Of a stretch of DNA of 8,500 bases, positions 1 to 6,665 are shown in pieces. The notes under the pieces were generated by a model. The model was not told the origin of the DNA and ran no database searches. It saw nothing but the letters and a program-made list of their open reading frames with translations. The stretch lies in contig CALHVH010000220.1 in assembly GCA_938039225.1 (NCBI GenBank), positions 1 through 8,500 on the forward strand, given 5' to 3'. Made by a program: the position numbers and the translations under genes. Each line of letters opens with the position of its first letter. The stretch's first letter is position 1. Source of the DNA: an uncultured Gammaproteobacteria bacterium. Lineage in GTDB: Bacteria; Pseudomonadota; Gammaproteobacteria; Steroidobacterales; JABDMI01.

Positions 1-1718
1 TGTGCTGACTGAATAAGAGCCTGTTCATCATTATGTATCGCATGTTGTTTACACAATAATTCTTCATCATGTTCTTTAAAACGCTTGACCACAGTTATGG
101 CATCAGTTTCTTGGTAACCTAAAGCTTCTAATAAATGCTCAGTCATACTCAAACTACTGTCTAGAGTTTCACGAATTACAGGCTTAATACCCAAATCCAT
201 TAAACGAAAAGCGTGTTGACGGTTCCTGGCTCTGGCGAGAATTGGTAAATCAGGAAAGTTACTACGAATTTGTTCAGCTGCATGGACAGATTCTTCTGGA
301 TCATCTATAGCTAAAACTAATGCTCTAGCTTCATGCGCTTTAGCAGCATGCAATAAGTCGATACGAGATGCGTCACCATAAAATATTCTATTACCAAATT
401 TACGTACAAAATCAACTTGCGTTGAATCCTTTTCTAAAGCGGTGAAGGGGATTTGCTCTACGGCTAAAATGCGTGCAACAATTTGTCCGAAACGTCCAAA
501 GCCTGCAATAATGACATGTTCCGTTTCGGAATCAATTTCGTCAGCTTCACGTTCTTCAACAGTTTGTTTAAATATTTTTTCATAGATGGTGTAAATAATG
601 GGTGAAATCATCATGCTAACTGTTACAACAGCGATAACATTTTCACTGATATTTTGAGTGATTACATTTGCAGAGAGAGCAACCCCTAATAAGACGAAAG
701 CAAACTCACCGCCTTGTGGAATGATTAATCCTAATCGTCGTGAGGAATCGGGTGTTAATTTTGCTTGCCACGCAACGATTTGTAAAACAAAAAACTTAAT
801 ACCTATTAGCCCGGCAGCTAGGCTTAGAATAAATAAAGGGCGTTCTAAAATGAGTTGCAAGTTAACTGACATACCTACAGCGATAAAGAACAGGCCAAGT
901 AATAAACCTTTGAAAGGTTCAATGTCAGCCTCAAGCGCGTGTCTGTACTCAGAATCAGCAAGAAGTACGCCTGCCATAAACGCACCTAAAGCCATGGATA
1001 AGCCAAGCATTTCTAAAAGAGCAGCCGAACCAAAAACTAGCAACAAAGTAGCTGCGGTAAAAACATCGCGTAAATTAGTTCGAGCAATTAATCGAAGCAA
1101 TGGGTTAAGTAAAAATTTTCCTACGATTACAACAGCGATGAGCAGTGCTATGGTGAGTAAAAATTTGAGTAAAGCTTCACTAAATGAACTTGCTCCAGCG
1201 CCAGAAAGTATTGGCAGCATAGCCAGAGCCGGAATTACAGCTAAATCTTGAAATAATAAGATTGCGAACGATTGTCGGCCATAGCTCGTAGTCAGTTGCT
1301 TTTTCTCAGCTAAGGTTTGTAATGCAAATGCGGTTGAGGAAAGAGCCAGTGAGAAAGCGATTACTGCGGATGTTATGCCAGATAAATTAAATCCAAATTT
1401 TAAAACTATAAAGAGCAATACTGAGCTCAAGGTCATTTGTAATGTACCTGAACGTAATATCTGAGTTCTAAAGACTTTAAGTCTTGAAGGTTGAAGTTCT
1501 AGGCCAATTACAAATAGTAGTAAGACCACCCCAAATTCTGAAAAATGCAAAATGGACTCAACATCTTGAATTAGCCCCAGCCCTTGCGGTCCAATAACAA
1601 TGCCGCTGACAAGATAACCTAGAACGGCACCTAGACCTAAGCGTTTAAAAATAGAAACGCCAACCACTGCAGCCGTTAAATAGATAATTGAATTAATTAA
1701 AAAGTGGTGGATGTCCAT
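1..1718 (-). CDS. kefC: KefC-type glutathione-regulated K+/H+ antiporter (CPA2 family), C-terminus cut by window edge
   Basis: Inner-membrane potassium efflux/proton antiporter with a cytoplasmic nucleotide-binding regulatory domain. In E. coli the Kef systems are held shut by glutathione and opened by glutathione-electrophile adducts, acidifying the cytoplasm as protection. Read from the minus strand, 572 codons are visible without a stop. Residues 1 to about 385 are a run of hydrophobic helices, including the CPA2 exchanger segment FQDLAVIP (156-163). Residues 260-271 read HALEADIEPFKG, nearly identical to the E. coli KefC regulatory loop. Residues 401-520 form a TrkA-N/KTN Rossmann domain with GFGRFG (406-411). 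A helical tail follows and is truncated; family proteins are about 600-620 residues, so little is missing. The start at 1718 is fixed by an in-frame TAA nine bases upstream; no clear Shine-Dalgarno is seen. It lies 67 bases after radC on the same strand. No KefF/KefG-type quinone oxidoreductase is adjacent upstream. The loop favours KefC over KefB, but the assignment as an orthologue is inferred. Confidence 0.9.
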   Translation of the reverse strand, partial: MDIHHFLINSIIYLTAAVVGVSIFKRLGLGAVLGYLVSGIVIGPQGLGLIQDVESILHFSEFGVVLLLFVIGLELQPSRLKVFRTQILRSGTLQMTLSSVLLFIVLKFGFNLSGITSAVIAFSLALSSTAFALQTLAEKKQLTTSYGRQSFAILLFQDLAVIPALAMLPILSGAGASSFSEALLKFLLTIALLIAVVIVGKFLLNPLLRLIARTNLRDVFTAATLLLVFGSAALLEMLGLSMALGAFMAGVLLADSEYRHALEADIEPFKGLLLGLFFIAVGMSVNLQLILERPLFILSLAAGLIGIKFFVLQIVAWQAKLTPDSSRRLGLIIPQGGEFAFVLLGVALSANVITQNISENVIAVVTVSMMISPIIYTIYEKIFKQTVEEREADEIDSETEHVIIAGFGRFGQIVARILAVEQIPFTALEKDSTQVDFVRKFGNRIFYGDASRIDLLHAAKAHEARALVLAIDDPEESVHAAEQIRSNFPDLPILARARNRQHAFRLMDLGIKPVIRETLDSSLSMTEHLLEALGYQETDAITVVKRFKEHDEELLCKQHAIHNDEQALIQSA

Positions 1719-1736
1719 GAGGGCTTAACGCTTCAC

Positions 1737-1742
1737 ATTATG
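1737..1742 (-). promoter_or_regulatory. possible -10 element for the kefC-like gene
   Basis: On the minus strand this reads CATAAT, a 5/6 match to the sigma70 -10 consensus, 18 bases before the ATG at 1718. No convincing -35 hexamer lies 16-18 bases further upstream. The antiporter may instead be transcribed by readthrough from radC. Low confidence. Confidence 0.22.
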
Positions 1743-1785
1743 AGTACTCATTAATTCTACTTTACTTTAGCAGATTCGGCTTACT

Positions 1786-2460
1786 TCATAATAAACCTCG
1801 TTCGGCAAATGAAGTGCACTCCCCATCACCGATAATGAAATGATCCAGTACACGTATATCAACCAGGGCCAATGCGTCTTTTAAGCGATTGGTTAGGCGT
1901 TTATCGGCAGAGCTTGGCTCAGCAATTCCAGAAGGGTGGTTGTGAGCAAATATAACTGCAGCTGCGTTTTTGTCTAAGACCGTTTTCACCACCTCACGTG
2001 GATGAACTGAGGCTTGGTTCAAGGTGCCGCTCGATAGGATGACGTATTCAATCACTCGGTGTCGATTATCTAATAAAAGTGCAGAAAATTTTTCTACGGG
2101 TTCATCGCGTAAACAATGCATTAAATAATTTCGCGTAGTTTGAGGGTCTGTTAATGGGTCGCTGCGTTTTAACTGACATTCAAAATGCCGTTTGCTGAGT
2201 TCTAGCATGGCTTTAAGTTGTACATATTTCGCAATACCCAATCCATAAGCGTCACAAAATTCTTTAGAGGAGGAGCTTAGTAAGCGTCTTAGGTCACCAA
2301 AATGTTGCAGTAAATTTCGGGCTAAATCCACAGCCGTTTGGCCACGTGTGCCAGTTCGCAAAAAAATGGCAAGTAACTCGGCGTCACTTAAGTTTTCGGC
2401 ACCAAGCTTAAGCAGTTTTTCGCGAGGGCGTTCCGCACTTGGCCAGTCTTTTATGCTCAT
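1786..2460 (-). CDS. radC: RadC family JAMM/MPN+ domain protein
   Basis: A 224-residue protein of the RadC family, the usual length. Residues about 1-90 carry the N-terminal helical region with the signature PREKLLKLGAENLSDAELLA and a helix-hairpin-helix (GLGIAKYVQLKA, 73-84). Residues about 100-224 are the MPN+/JAMM domain with the metal-binding set E123, H173, H175 (HNHPSG) and D186, so the putative metalloprotease-type centre looks intact. The family was named for a DNA-repair phenotype that was later reassigned, and its true function remains uncertain. The start is placed at 2460 because the protein then begins MSIKDWP as in many relatives and has a good ribosome site (AAGGA, five bases before ATG). 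An in-frame ATG at 2520 would add 20 residues that do not resemble family N-termini. It is divergent from coaBC and upstream of the kefC-like gene. Confidence 0.95.
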   Translation of the reverse strand: MSIKDWPSAERPREKLLKLGAENLSDAELLAIFLRTGTRGQTAVDLARNLLQHFGDLRRLLSSSSKEFCDAYGLGIAKYVQLKAMLELSKRHFECQLKRSDPLTDPQTTRNYLMHCLRDEPVEKFSALLLDNRHRVIEYVILSSGTLNQASVHPREVVKTVLDKNAAAVIFAHNHPSGIAEPSSADKRLTNRLKDALALVDIRVLDHFIIGDGECTSFAERGLL

Positions 2461-2614
2461 GAGAATCCTTTCTCTTAGTAAACAGTCTTCTTCCTTGAAG
2501 GCATGAACAACAGAGTACATAAAATTTGACTACAAAAATATCGGAGTAGAGACTGATCTGTTGTAAGATAAACCCTACTTATAAATAGTCTGGTCGAAAT
2601 ATTAAGGCGAAAAC
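2461..2614. other. divergent intergenic region between radC and coaBC
   Basis: This 154-base AT-rich spacer must hold the start signals for both divergent genes. It contains the radC ribosome site on the minus strand (AAGGA next to 2460) and the coaBC ribosome site (AAGG about eight bases before 2615). On the plus strand TTGACT (2526-2531) is a 5/6 match to a -35 hexamer, but its partner at 17-base spacing is poor. TATAAA (2580-2585) is a fair -10 without a good -35. No RNA gene or strong hairpin is seen. Confidence 0.5.
2580..2585 (+). promoter_or_regulatory. possible -10 element of coaBC
   Basis: TATAAA is a 5/6 match to the -10 consensus, 29 bases before the coaBC start codon, leaving room for a short leader carrying the AAGG ribosome site. 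No good -35 hexamer is found at standard spacing, so this is only a candidate. Confidence 0.25.
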
Positions 2615-3886
2615 ATGCAGTTAGAGAATAAAAAAATCCTTATTGGTGTCTCAGGTGGTATTGCTGCTTATAAAGCACCACTATTGGTTCGCTTGCTGAC
2701 CAAGCTTGGAGCTGAAGTACAGGTGGTTATGACGCGCTCCGCTGCTCAATTTACAACGACTACGACCTTGCAAGCCGTGTCGGGTAATCCGGTTCGAGAT
2801 GATTTGTGGGATGAGGCGGGTGAAGCAGCGATGGGTCATATCGAATTAGCTCGTTGGGCAGATATTATTCTAATTGCACCAGCCACCGCTGATGTGATTG
2901 CCCGTTTAGCTAATGGCTTTGCTAATGATTTACTAAGCACCTTGTGTTTGGCAACGGATGTGCCGATTATGCTGGCACCGGCAATGAACCGCTTGATGTG
3001 GCAAAACCCGGCTACCCAAGAGAATGTAGAAACACTGCAAAAGCGTGGTGTGCAAATTCTTGGTCCAGATGAAGGTGAACAAGCGTGTGGTGAAACCGGA
3101 TTTGGCAGAATGCTTGAACCGGAGGAATTGACCGATGCTGTTGTTGATGCCTTAAGTTCGCAAAATATTGACTTGACAGCAACACGTACCATTAGAAGAA
3201 CTGGTTTATTAATTGGGCAGCATATAGTGATCACTGCAGGACCTACGCGTGAATCGCTTGATCCAGTACGGTTTTTGAGTAATCACAGTAGTGGGAAAAT
3301 GGGTTTTGCATTAGCTAGCGCTGCAGAATCTGAGGGTGCCATGGTCACCTTGATTGCTGGTCCAGTGAATTTGGAAACACCTAAAGGCGTTAAAAGAATA
3401 GATGTGATGTCAGCGGTAGATATGTATGAAGCGGTTATGGAATCGCTTGATGATTGTGATATTTTTATAGGAACAGCTGCAGTAGCTGATTATCGACCGG
3501 CCCGTATGTCCCATCAGAAAATTAAGAAAACTGATGATGAGACAGATTATCGTAGTATTGAGTTGGAGCGAAATCCGGATATTCTTGCTAGCGTAGCAGC
3601 TCAACATCCACGTCCAATTTGTGTAGGGTTTGCCGCAGAAACAGAGAATCTTGAAGACAATGCTCGTGATAAATTAGTCAGAAAAAATCTAGATTTAATT
3701 GCAGCCAATTTAGTAGGTGGCGGGCAAACTTTTGGTAAAGATGAAAGTAGCTTGCATGTATTTTGGCCTGGTGGTGATGAGAAAATTCCTAAAACCTCTA
3801 AAAATAATCTGGCTGAACGTTTGATGAAAATTATTTCGCATTTTGTTCAACAAAATAAAGCCGAAACCTTGATTTACGAAGAATGA
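2615..3886 (+). CDS. coaBC: bifunctional phosphopantothenoylcysteine decarboxylase / phosphopantothenate-cysteine ligase
   Basis: Cytoplasmic enzyme carrying out two consecutive steps of coenzyme A synthesis: ligation of cysteine to 4'-phosphopantothenate (CoaB) and decarboxylation to 4'-phosphopantetheine (CoaC). It has 423 residues, slightly longer than the E. coli protein (406). The N-terminal FMN-binding CoaC half shows GVSGGIAAYK (11-20), the conserved His75 in HIELARWAD, Asn125 in PAMNRLMW and the active-site Cys158 in CGETGFGRM. The CoaB half begins near residue 200 with ITAGPTRESLDPVRFLSN and SSGKMG, including Asn223 (equivalent to the intermediate-stabilising Asn210 in E. coli), AAVADYRP (288-295) and the lysine cluster KIKK (302-305). 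All key residues are present, so both activities are expected. It starts at ATG with AAGG about eight bases upstream. It is divergent from radC, as in E. coli, but dut does not follow. Confidence 0.97.
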   Translation: MQLENKKILIGVSGGIAAYKAPLLVRLLTKLGAEVQVVMTRSAAQFTTTTTLQAVSGNPVRDDLWDEAGEAAMGHIELARWADIILIAPATADVIARLANGFANDLLSTLCLATDVPIMLAPAMNRLMWQNPATQENVETLQKRGVQILGPDEGEQACGETGFGRMLEPEELTDAVVDALSSQNIDLTATRTIRRTGLLIGQHIVITAGPTRESLDPVRFLSNHSSGKMGFALASAAESEGAMVTLIAGPVNLETPKGVKRIDVMSAVDMYEAVMESLDDCDIFIGTAAVADYRPARMSHQKIKKTDDETDYRSIELERNPDILASVAAQHPRPICVGFAAETENLEDNARDKLVRKNLDLIAANLVGGGQTFGKDESSLHVFWPGGDEKIPKTSKNNLAERLMKIISHFVQQNKAETLIYEE

Positions 3887-3958
3887 GTATTGTAAGGATT
3901 TTTAACAGTTCTTATAAAACTAAAGTAATAATTCACTACTCTAAGTGTTCTATGTCTT

Positions 3959-3964
3959 TATACT
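3959..3964 (+). promoter_or_regulatory. possible -10 element before the thioredoxin-like lipoprotein gene
   Basis: TATACT matches the -10 consensus at 5/6 positions, 18 bases before the start codon at 3983. The region 3887-3982 is AT-rich and has no terminator-like hairpin after coaBC, so readthrough is also possible. No good -35 is seen. Confidence 0.22.
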
Positions 3965-3982
3965 TATAGAGAAATTCATCTT

Positions 3983-4732
3983 ATGATAATTCTAAATTTT
4001 TCAAAAACCATTTTAACGCTAATACTTGTATTAATGCTTTCATTGGGAGCTTGTGCTGAAGAGAATATTGCGTCTCCAACCCAGGAAGCGCCTAGTCAAC
4101 AAGTCGAAACAGTTGTTCAAGAAGTTAACTCAACAAATATAACAATACCGGCTGAAGTTGATAGTGTAACGGAGACTGCAGTTACTGAAGAGACGCCTCT
4201 CACTAACATTGCAAACACCCTGGATAAAACTCCAGTAGTTGCAGAGAGTGTTAAAAAAGAAATTAAAAAAGACAAACTTGTTGTTGCAATGGCCGATGAA
4301 TTAATTAGTTCTCAAGATGCTTCAGAAACACAAGAAAAAACAGCGGCGCAAGCAATGCTCAACTTAGAGCAGTACCGAGGCAAGGTCGTTTATTTAGATT
4401 TTTGGGCGTCGTGGTGTCAGCCTTGTCAACAAACTTTCCCATGGATGGATGCCATGCAAAAGAAATATCCTGATGACATTGTTTTTATTGCTGTCAACTT
4501 TGGTGAGAACCCAGAAGACACACAAGAGTTTCTAAAGCGTTTTCCTGCAGATATTAAATTTGTTTATGACCCATTAGTTCAAATTGCAAGAGAGTACGGC
4601 GTGCCAGGACTTCCTTATTCATTCATCTACGGTCGTAATGGTGAGTTATTAGGTAAGCATGCAGGTTTTTCTGGAGGTTCTGAGATAAATCTAGAAGCTG
4701 CATTGAAAAACTTATTTGAATCCGGTCAATAA
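3983..4732 (+). CDS. thioredoxin-fold (TlpA/ResA-like) lipoprotein with long linker
   Basis: Predicted envelope lipoprotein of 249 residues with a periplasm-facing thiol-disulfide oxidoreductase domain. The N-terminus is a hydrophobic signal peptide ending in the lipobox LGAC, so Cys24 would be lipidated. The residue after it is Ala, not Asp, which suggests outer-membrane sorting in Gram-negatives. Residues about 25-120 are a low-complexity linker rich in Glu, Thr, Val, Ser and Ala with a lysine-rich patch near 91-98. Residues about 125-249 are the thioredoxin fold: GKVVYLDFWASWCQPC with the redox cysteines Cys145 and Cys148, and the cis-proline region GLPYSF (Pro211). There are no other cysteines in the mature chain. 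The usual TlpA lead-in (a PDFxLxDxxG type strand) is missing or degenerate. The natural partner is unknown; candidates are reduction for cytochrome c maturation or general disulfide handling. No clear Shine-Dalgarno is seen. It is probably co-transcribed with the gene at 4791. Confidence 0.88.
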   Translation: MIILNFSKTILTLILVLMLSLGACAEENIASPTQEAPSQQVETVVQEVNSTNITIPAEVDSVTETAVTEETPLTNIANTLDKTPVVAESVKKEIKKDKLVVAMADELISSQDASETQEKTAAQAMLNLEQYRGKVVYLDFWASWCQPCQQTFPWMDAMQKKYPDDIVFIAVNFGENPEDTQEFLKRFPADIKFVYDPLVQIAREYGVPGLPYSFIYGRNGELLGKHAGFSGGSEINLEAALKNLFESGQ

Positions 4733-4778
4733 AATTTCTCTGAACGAATCAAGGCTTTTGCTGTCTGAAACAGAAAGA

Positions 4779-4784
4779 TAGGGG
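4779..4784 (+). promoter_or_regulatory. ribosome binding site supporting a GTG start
   Basis: A purine-rich ATAGGGG stretch ends six bases before the GTG at 4791 and is a good Shine-Dalgarno match. It supports GTG as the true start, because the following codons encode a clean Sec signal peptide that an internal start would destroy. Confidence 0.55.
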
Positions 4785-4790
4785 CAGCGT

Positions 4791-5456
4791 GTGAAAGTAA
4801 TCCAATTTTTAAGTTTTATTTCTGTTTTGTTGTGTACATCAGTTTTTGCTGAGACTCCAATACTTGTTCAACAAGCCATGGATGCAATGAAGGCAAGTTC
4901 AAATACGCAATGGTCCTACACCAGAACGATTACTGATGATAATGGAGTTACAGTAGAGCGATTTGATCCAAGCGCAGAACAACAATGGACAACTTTAAGC
5001 ATTAACGGGAAAGCCGTAGCTTCAGATTTTCAGCACCCGCAACACAGTGATGAAGAAGATCAGTCTGATGAAGACGATGGTATTAGTTCACTTGCGGGTA
5101 ATGATAGTTGGGTACTGGTAGCGGAAACCGATATCGATGCAACATATCATTTCCAGCCTAGTGCCCAAGATGCTGAAGAAGCAAAGTTTCTAAAGCATTT
5201 ACAAGGCACCATGCTAATCGATAAACAAAACCCTCATGTGAAAAAATTCTCAATGAAGGCTCTGCGAAAATTTAAACCTATGGCAATTGTTAAGGTTTTA
5301 AATATGCAGGTTGACGTAGAATTTGCCGATGTAGGAAATGGTGATTATCAAGTCGTACGAGAGGCTGAAGATGTGACAGTGCGTGTGGCTCTTATCAAGC
5401 AACGTGAAAAGTCTGAAACGATTTATAGTGACTATCTTAAAGTCCTGAGTAATTAA
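4791..5456 (+). CDS. exported protein of unknown function, possibly LolA/RseB-like fold
   Basis: A 221-residue protein that I do not recognise with certainty. It starts at GTG with a strong ribosome site. Residues 1-20 are a classic Sec signal peptide with a predicted signal peptidase I site after VFA (cleavage before Glu21), so the mature protein should be periplasmic. The mature part has few hydrophobic stretches and no membrane anchor. Residues 86-97 are a very acidic run of Asp/Glu. It splits an N-terminal segment (WSYTRTITDDNGVTVERFD) from a C-terminal half of alternating strands (YHFQP, GTMLIDKQNPHVKKFSM, FKPMAIVKVLNMQVDVEF, ending IYSDYLKVLS). This strand pattern and the YSD ending recall LolA/RseB-like beta-sheet proteins, but no diagnostic motif proves it. 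It follows the thioredoxin-like lipoprotein gene by 58 bases on the same strand, suggesting a shared envelope task. Confidence 0.8.
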   Translation: MKVIQFLSFISVLLCTSVFAETPILVQQAMDAMKASSNTQWSYTRTITDDNGVTVERFDPSAEQQWTTLSINGKAVASDFQHPQHSDEEDQSDEDDGISSLAGNDSWVLVAETDIDATYHFQPSAQDAEEAKFLKHLQGTMLIDKQNPHVKKFSMKALRKFKPMAIVKVLNMQVDVEFADVGNGDYQVVREAEDVTVRVALIKQREKSETIYSDYLKVLSN

Positions 5457-5537
5457 AGAAATTTGTTGCTTCGCCCTCAGGCTTACTTAATTCAAATCCA
5501 ATTTCTGAAAAATTTCATAAATCCACAACGGTGCTAT

Positions 5538-5554
5538 GGCTCTTATTTTGAGCC
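5538..5554. repeat. inverted repeat GGCTC-N7-GAGCC
   Basis: A perfect five-base-pair inverted repeat with a seven-base T-rich centre. The right arm extends to TGAGCCGA (5549-5556), which is perfectly inverted again at 5600-5607 (TCGGCTCA). Three copies of the GAGCC half-site therefore sit upstream of the MarR-GNAT promoter. It is not followed by a T-run on either strand, so a terminator role is unlikely. A protein-binding or cruciform role is possible. Confidence 0.4.
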
Positions 5555-5599
5555 GATTATAAATATAGTTCGATATTTTATTGCTTTTTATGAACTTAT

Positions 5600-5607
5600 T
5601 CGGCTCA
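5600..5607. repeat. distal arm of the TGAGCCGA inverted repeat
   Basis: TCGGCTCA is the exact reverse complement of 5549-5556. Extending both arms gives 13 of 15 matches between 5545-5559 and 5597-5611. The arm lies 12 bases upstream of the predicted -35 hexamer at 5619, a location typical of activator or upstream repressor sites. Confidence 0.4.
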
Positions 5608-5618
5608 TAATTAAAAAG

Positions 5619-5647
5619 TAGACAAGATGCCTATTTGTCAGTATTAT
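5619..5647 (+). promoter_or_regulatory. sigma70-like promoter of the MarR-GNAT operon
   Basis: TAGACA (5619-5624) and TATTAT (5642-5647) each match the consensus hexamers at 5 of 6 positions and are separated by the optimal 17 bases. Transcription would start near 5654, giving a leader of about 27 bases before the ATG at 5681. This is the best promoter match I found in the window. Confidence 0.5.
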
Positions 5648-5650
5648 TTA

Positions 5651-5672
5651 TAGCTTATTACGTAACTTGCTA
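5651..5672. promoter_or_regulatory. palindromic operator candidate (probable MarR autoregulatory site)
   Basis: The sequence has the form TAGC-N3-TTACGTAA-N3-GCTA: 8 of 11 base positions on each side are perfectly symmetric, with a central eight-base perfect palindrome. It lies immediately after the predicted -10 element, covers the predicted transcription start and ends eight bases before the start codon. MarR-family dimers usually bind pseudo-palindromes of about this size that overlap their own promoters. Binding by the product of the next gene is inferred, not shown. Confidence 0.5.
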
Positions 5673-5680
5673 CATAAATT

Positions 5681-6628
5681 ATGACAGATTTTCTTCGTGC
5701 TCAAGGAGTTCTCAGTCTCGGCTCACGACTTCGTGCTCTCAGTGATCAACTTTTTAAGGAAGGAGACTTAGTTTATAAACGTCATGGCATTCCCATGCAT
5801 GGGCGTTGGTTTCCGGTAATTAGCTTAGTCTCCCTTTCTGAGAAGCCGGTTTCAGTCACTTATATCGCTCAGCAAACTGGATTCAGTCACCCGTATGTAA
5901 GCACTCAGGCTCATAAAATGATTAAGTTAGGCTACTTACAGGATGAACGATGTTCACAAGATGAAAGACGCCGATTGTTGAGCCTTACGACAAAAGGGAA
6001 AGCCTTGATTGAGCAAGCAAAACCCGTTTGGGATAATTTTAAGAAAGTGGCTTATGCTTCAGTTGAAAATAGTGGCAGTGATTTCCTAGACGCCGTTGAA
6101 CGCTTTGAAAAAGAAATAGAACTCAGACCATGGTCGCAGGAAGTGAATAAACTGATGCATGATGAAGTTGAGATAATTGACTATGACCCGAAGTATAAAA
6201 AAGACTTTGCTCGGTTAAATATTGAATGGTTAGAGAAATACTTTTCTGTTGAAGCAGTTGACCAAGAGTACTTTGATTTCCCTGAAAAGAAAATTCTTCA
6301 AAAAGGTGGAAGGATATTTTTTGCAAAGTTGAGTAATCAAATTGTAGGGACCTGTGCTTTGTTTCATGAGGGAGATGGGGTGTATGAGCTTGCTAAGATG
6401 GGAGTTAGTCAAAGTTACCAAGGTAAAGGCGTGGGGGCAAAATTAGTTGAGCATTCGGTGGCATGTTTTAAATCAATGCAGGGCAGTGAATTGTTTTTAG
6501 AAACACATTCGTCATTACAAACGGCTATTCGTTTGTATAAGAAACATGGCTTTGTAGATCAAGGGCATAGAAAACCAGGTTCAGTTTATGCTCGTTCTGA
6601 GGTTTATATGGTTCTGGAAGCTAAGTAG
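5681..6628 (+). CDS. MarR-type transcriptional regulator fused to GNAT N-acetyltransferase
   Basis: A 315-residue cytoplasmic fusion of a DNA-binding and an acetyl-CoA-dependent domain. Residues 1 to about 150 are MarR-like, with the N-terminal dimerisation helix LRAQGVLSLGSRLRALSDQL, a winged helix-turn-helix at about 57-90 (VTYIAQQTGFSHPYVSTQ) and the wing DERRRLLSLTTKGKAL (94-108). Residues about 162-315 are GNAT: motif A with the acetyl-CoA-binding loop QGKGVG (247-252) and the C-terminal AIRLYKKHGF segment (282-291) typical of the fold. Such two-domain proteins are a known architecture; their acetylated substrates are mostly unknown. The start is chosen because residue 5 onward matches the expected MarR N-terminus, although no Shine-Dalgarno precedes it. 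The gene is first in a run with the decarboxylase (37-base gap) and the DsbA-like gene, and it is preceded by a promoter with a palindrome, so autoregulation is likely. Confidence 0.92.
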   Translation: MTDFLRAQGVLSLGSRLRALSDQLFKEGDLVYKRHGIPMHGRWFPVISLVSLSEKPVSVTYIAQQTGFSHPYVSTQAHKMIKLGYLQDERCSQDERRRLLSLTTKGKALIEQAKPVWDNFKKVAYASVENSGSDFLDAVERFEKEIELRPWSQEVNKLMHDEVEIIDYDPKYKKDFARLNIEWLEKYFSVEAVDQEYFDFPEKKILQKGGRIFFAKLSNQIVGTCALFHEGDGVYELAKMGVSQSYQGKGVGAKLVEHSVACFKSMQGSELFLETHSSLQTAIRLYKKHGFVDQGHRKPGSVYARSEVYMVLEAK

Positions 6629-6665
6629 AAATTATCAGTAATTAAACAAAAAGAACACCCTAACT

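Larger units (their letters stand above)
5457..5680. other. 224-base regulatory intergenic region
   Basis: This is the largest gap in the window. It holds a short GCC-CTCA-GGC hairpin (5473-5482) without a following T-run, a GGCTC/GAGCC inverted repeat (5538-5554), a second copy of the same motif at 5600-5607, a sigma70-like promoter (5619-5647) and a 22-bp palindrome (5651-5672). No small reading frame with a ribosome site and no RNA gene is apparent. Confidence 0.6.

Noticed and set aside
658..1251. 197-codon open frame on the plus strand
   Set aside because: It lies antisense within the kefC-like gene, whose membrane and regulatory motifs are clearly coded on the other strand; the product has no recognisable domain and looks like a shadow.
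1741..1750. TGAGTACTCA perfect palindrome before the kefC-like gene
   Set aside because: A ten-base palindrome alone in AT-rich DNA is weak evidence for an operator, and no regulator gene is linked to it; it is noted only.
2526..2554. TTGACT-N17-GAGACT as a coaBC promoter
   Set aside because: The -35 hexamer is good, but the -10 hexamer matches only three consensus positions, so I did not list it as a promoter.
2836..3234. 132-codon minus-strand frame
   Set aside because: It is antisense to coaBC in the region encoding conserved CoaC motifs; it has no ribosome site or family resemblance.
5473..5482. GCC-CTCA-GGC hairpin after the exported-protein gene as a terminator
   Set aside because: The stem has only three base pairs and no T-run follows, so it does not meet the form of a rho-independent terminator.
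6123..6421. Two overlapping minus-strand frames of 67 and 63 codons
   Set aside because: Both lie opposite the MarR-GNAT coding sequence and have no motif or ribosome site.
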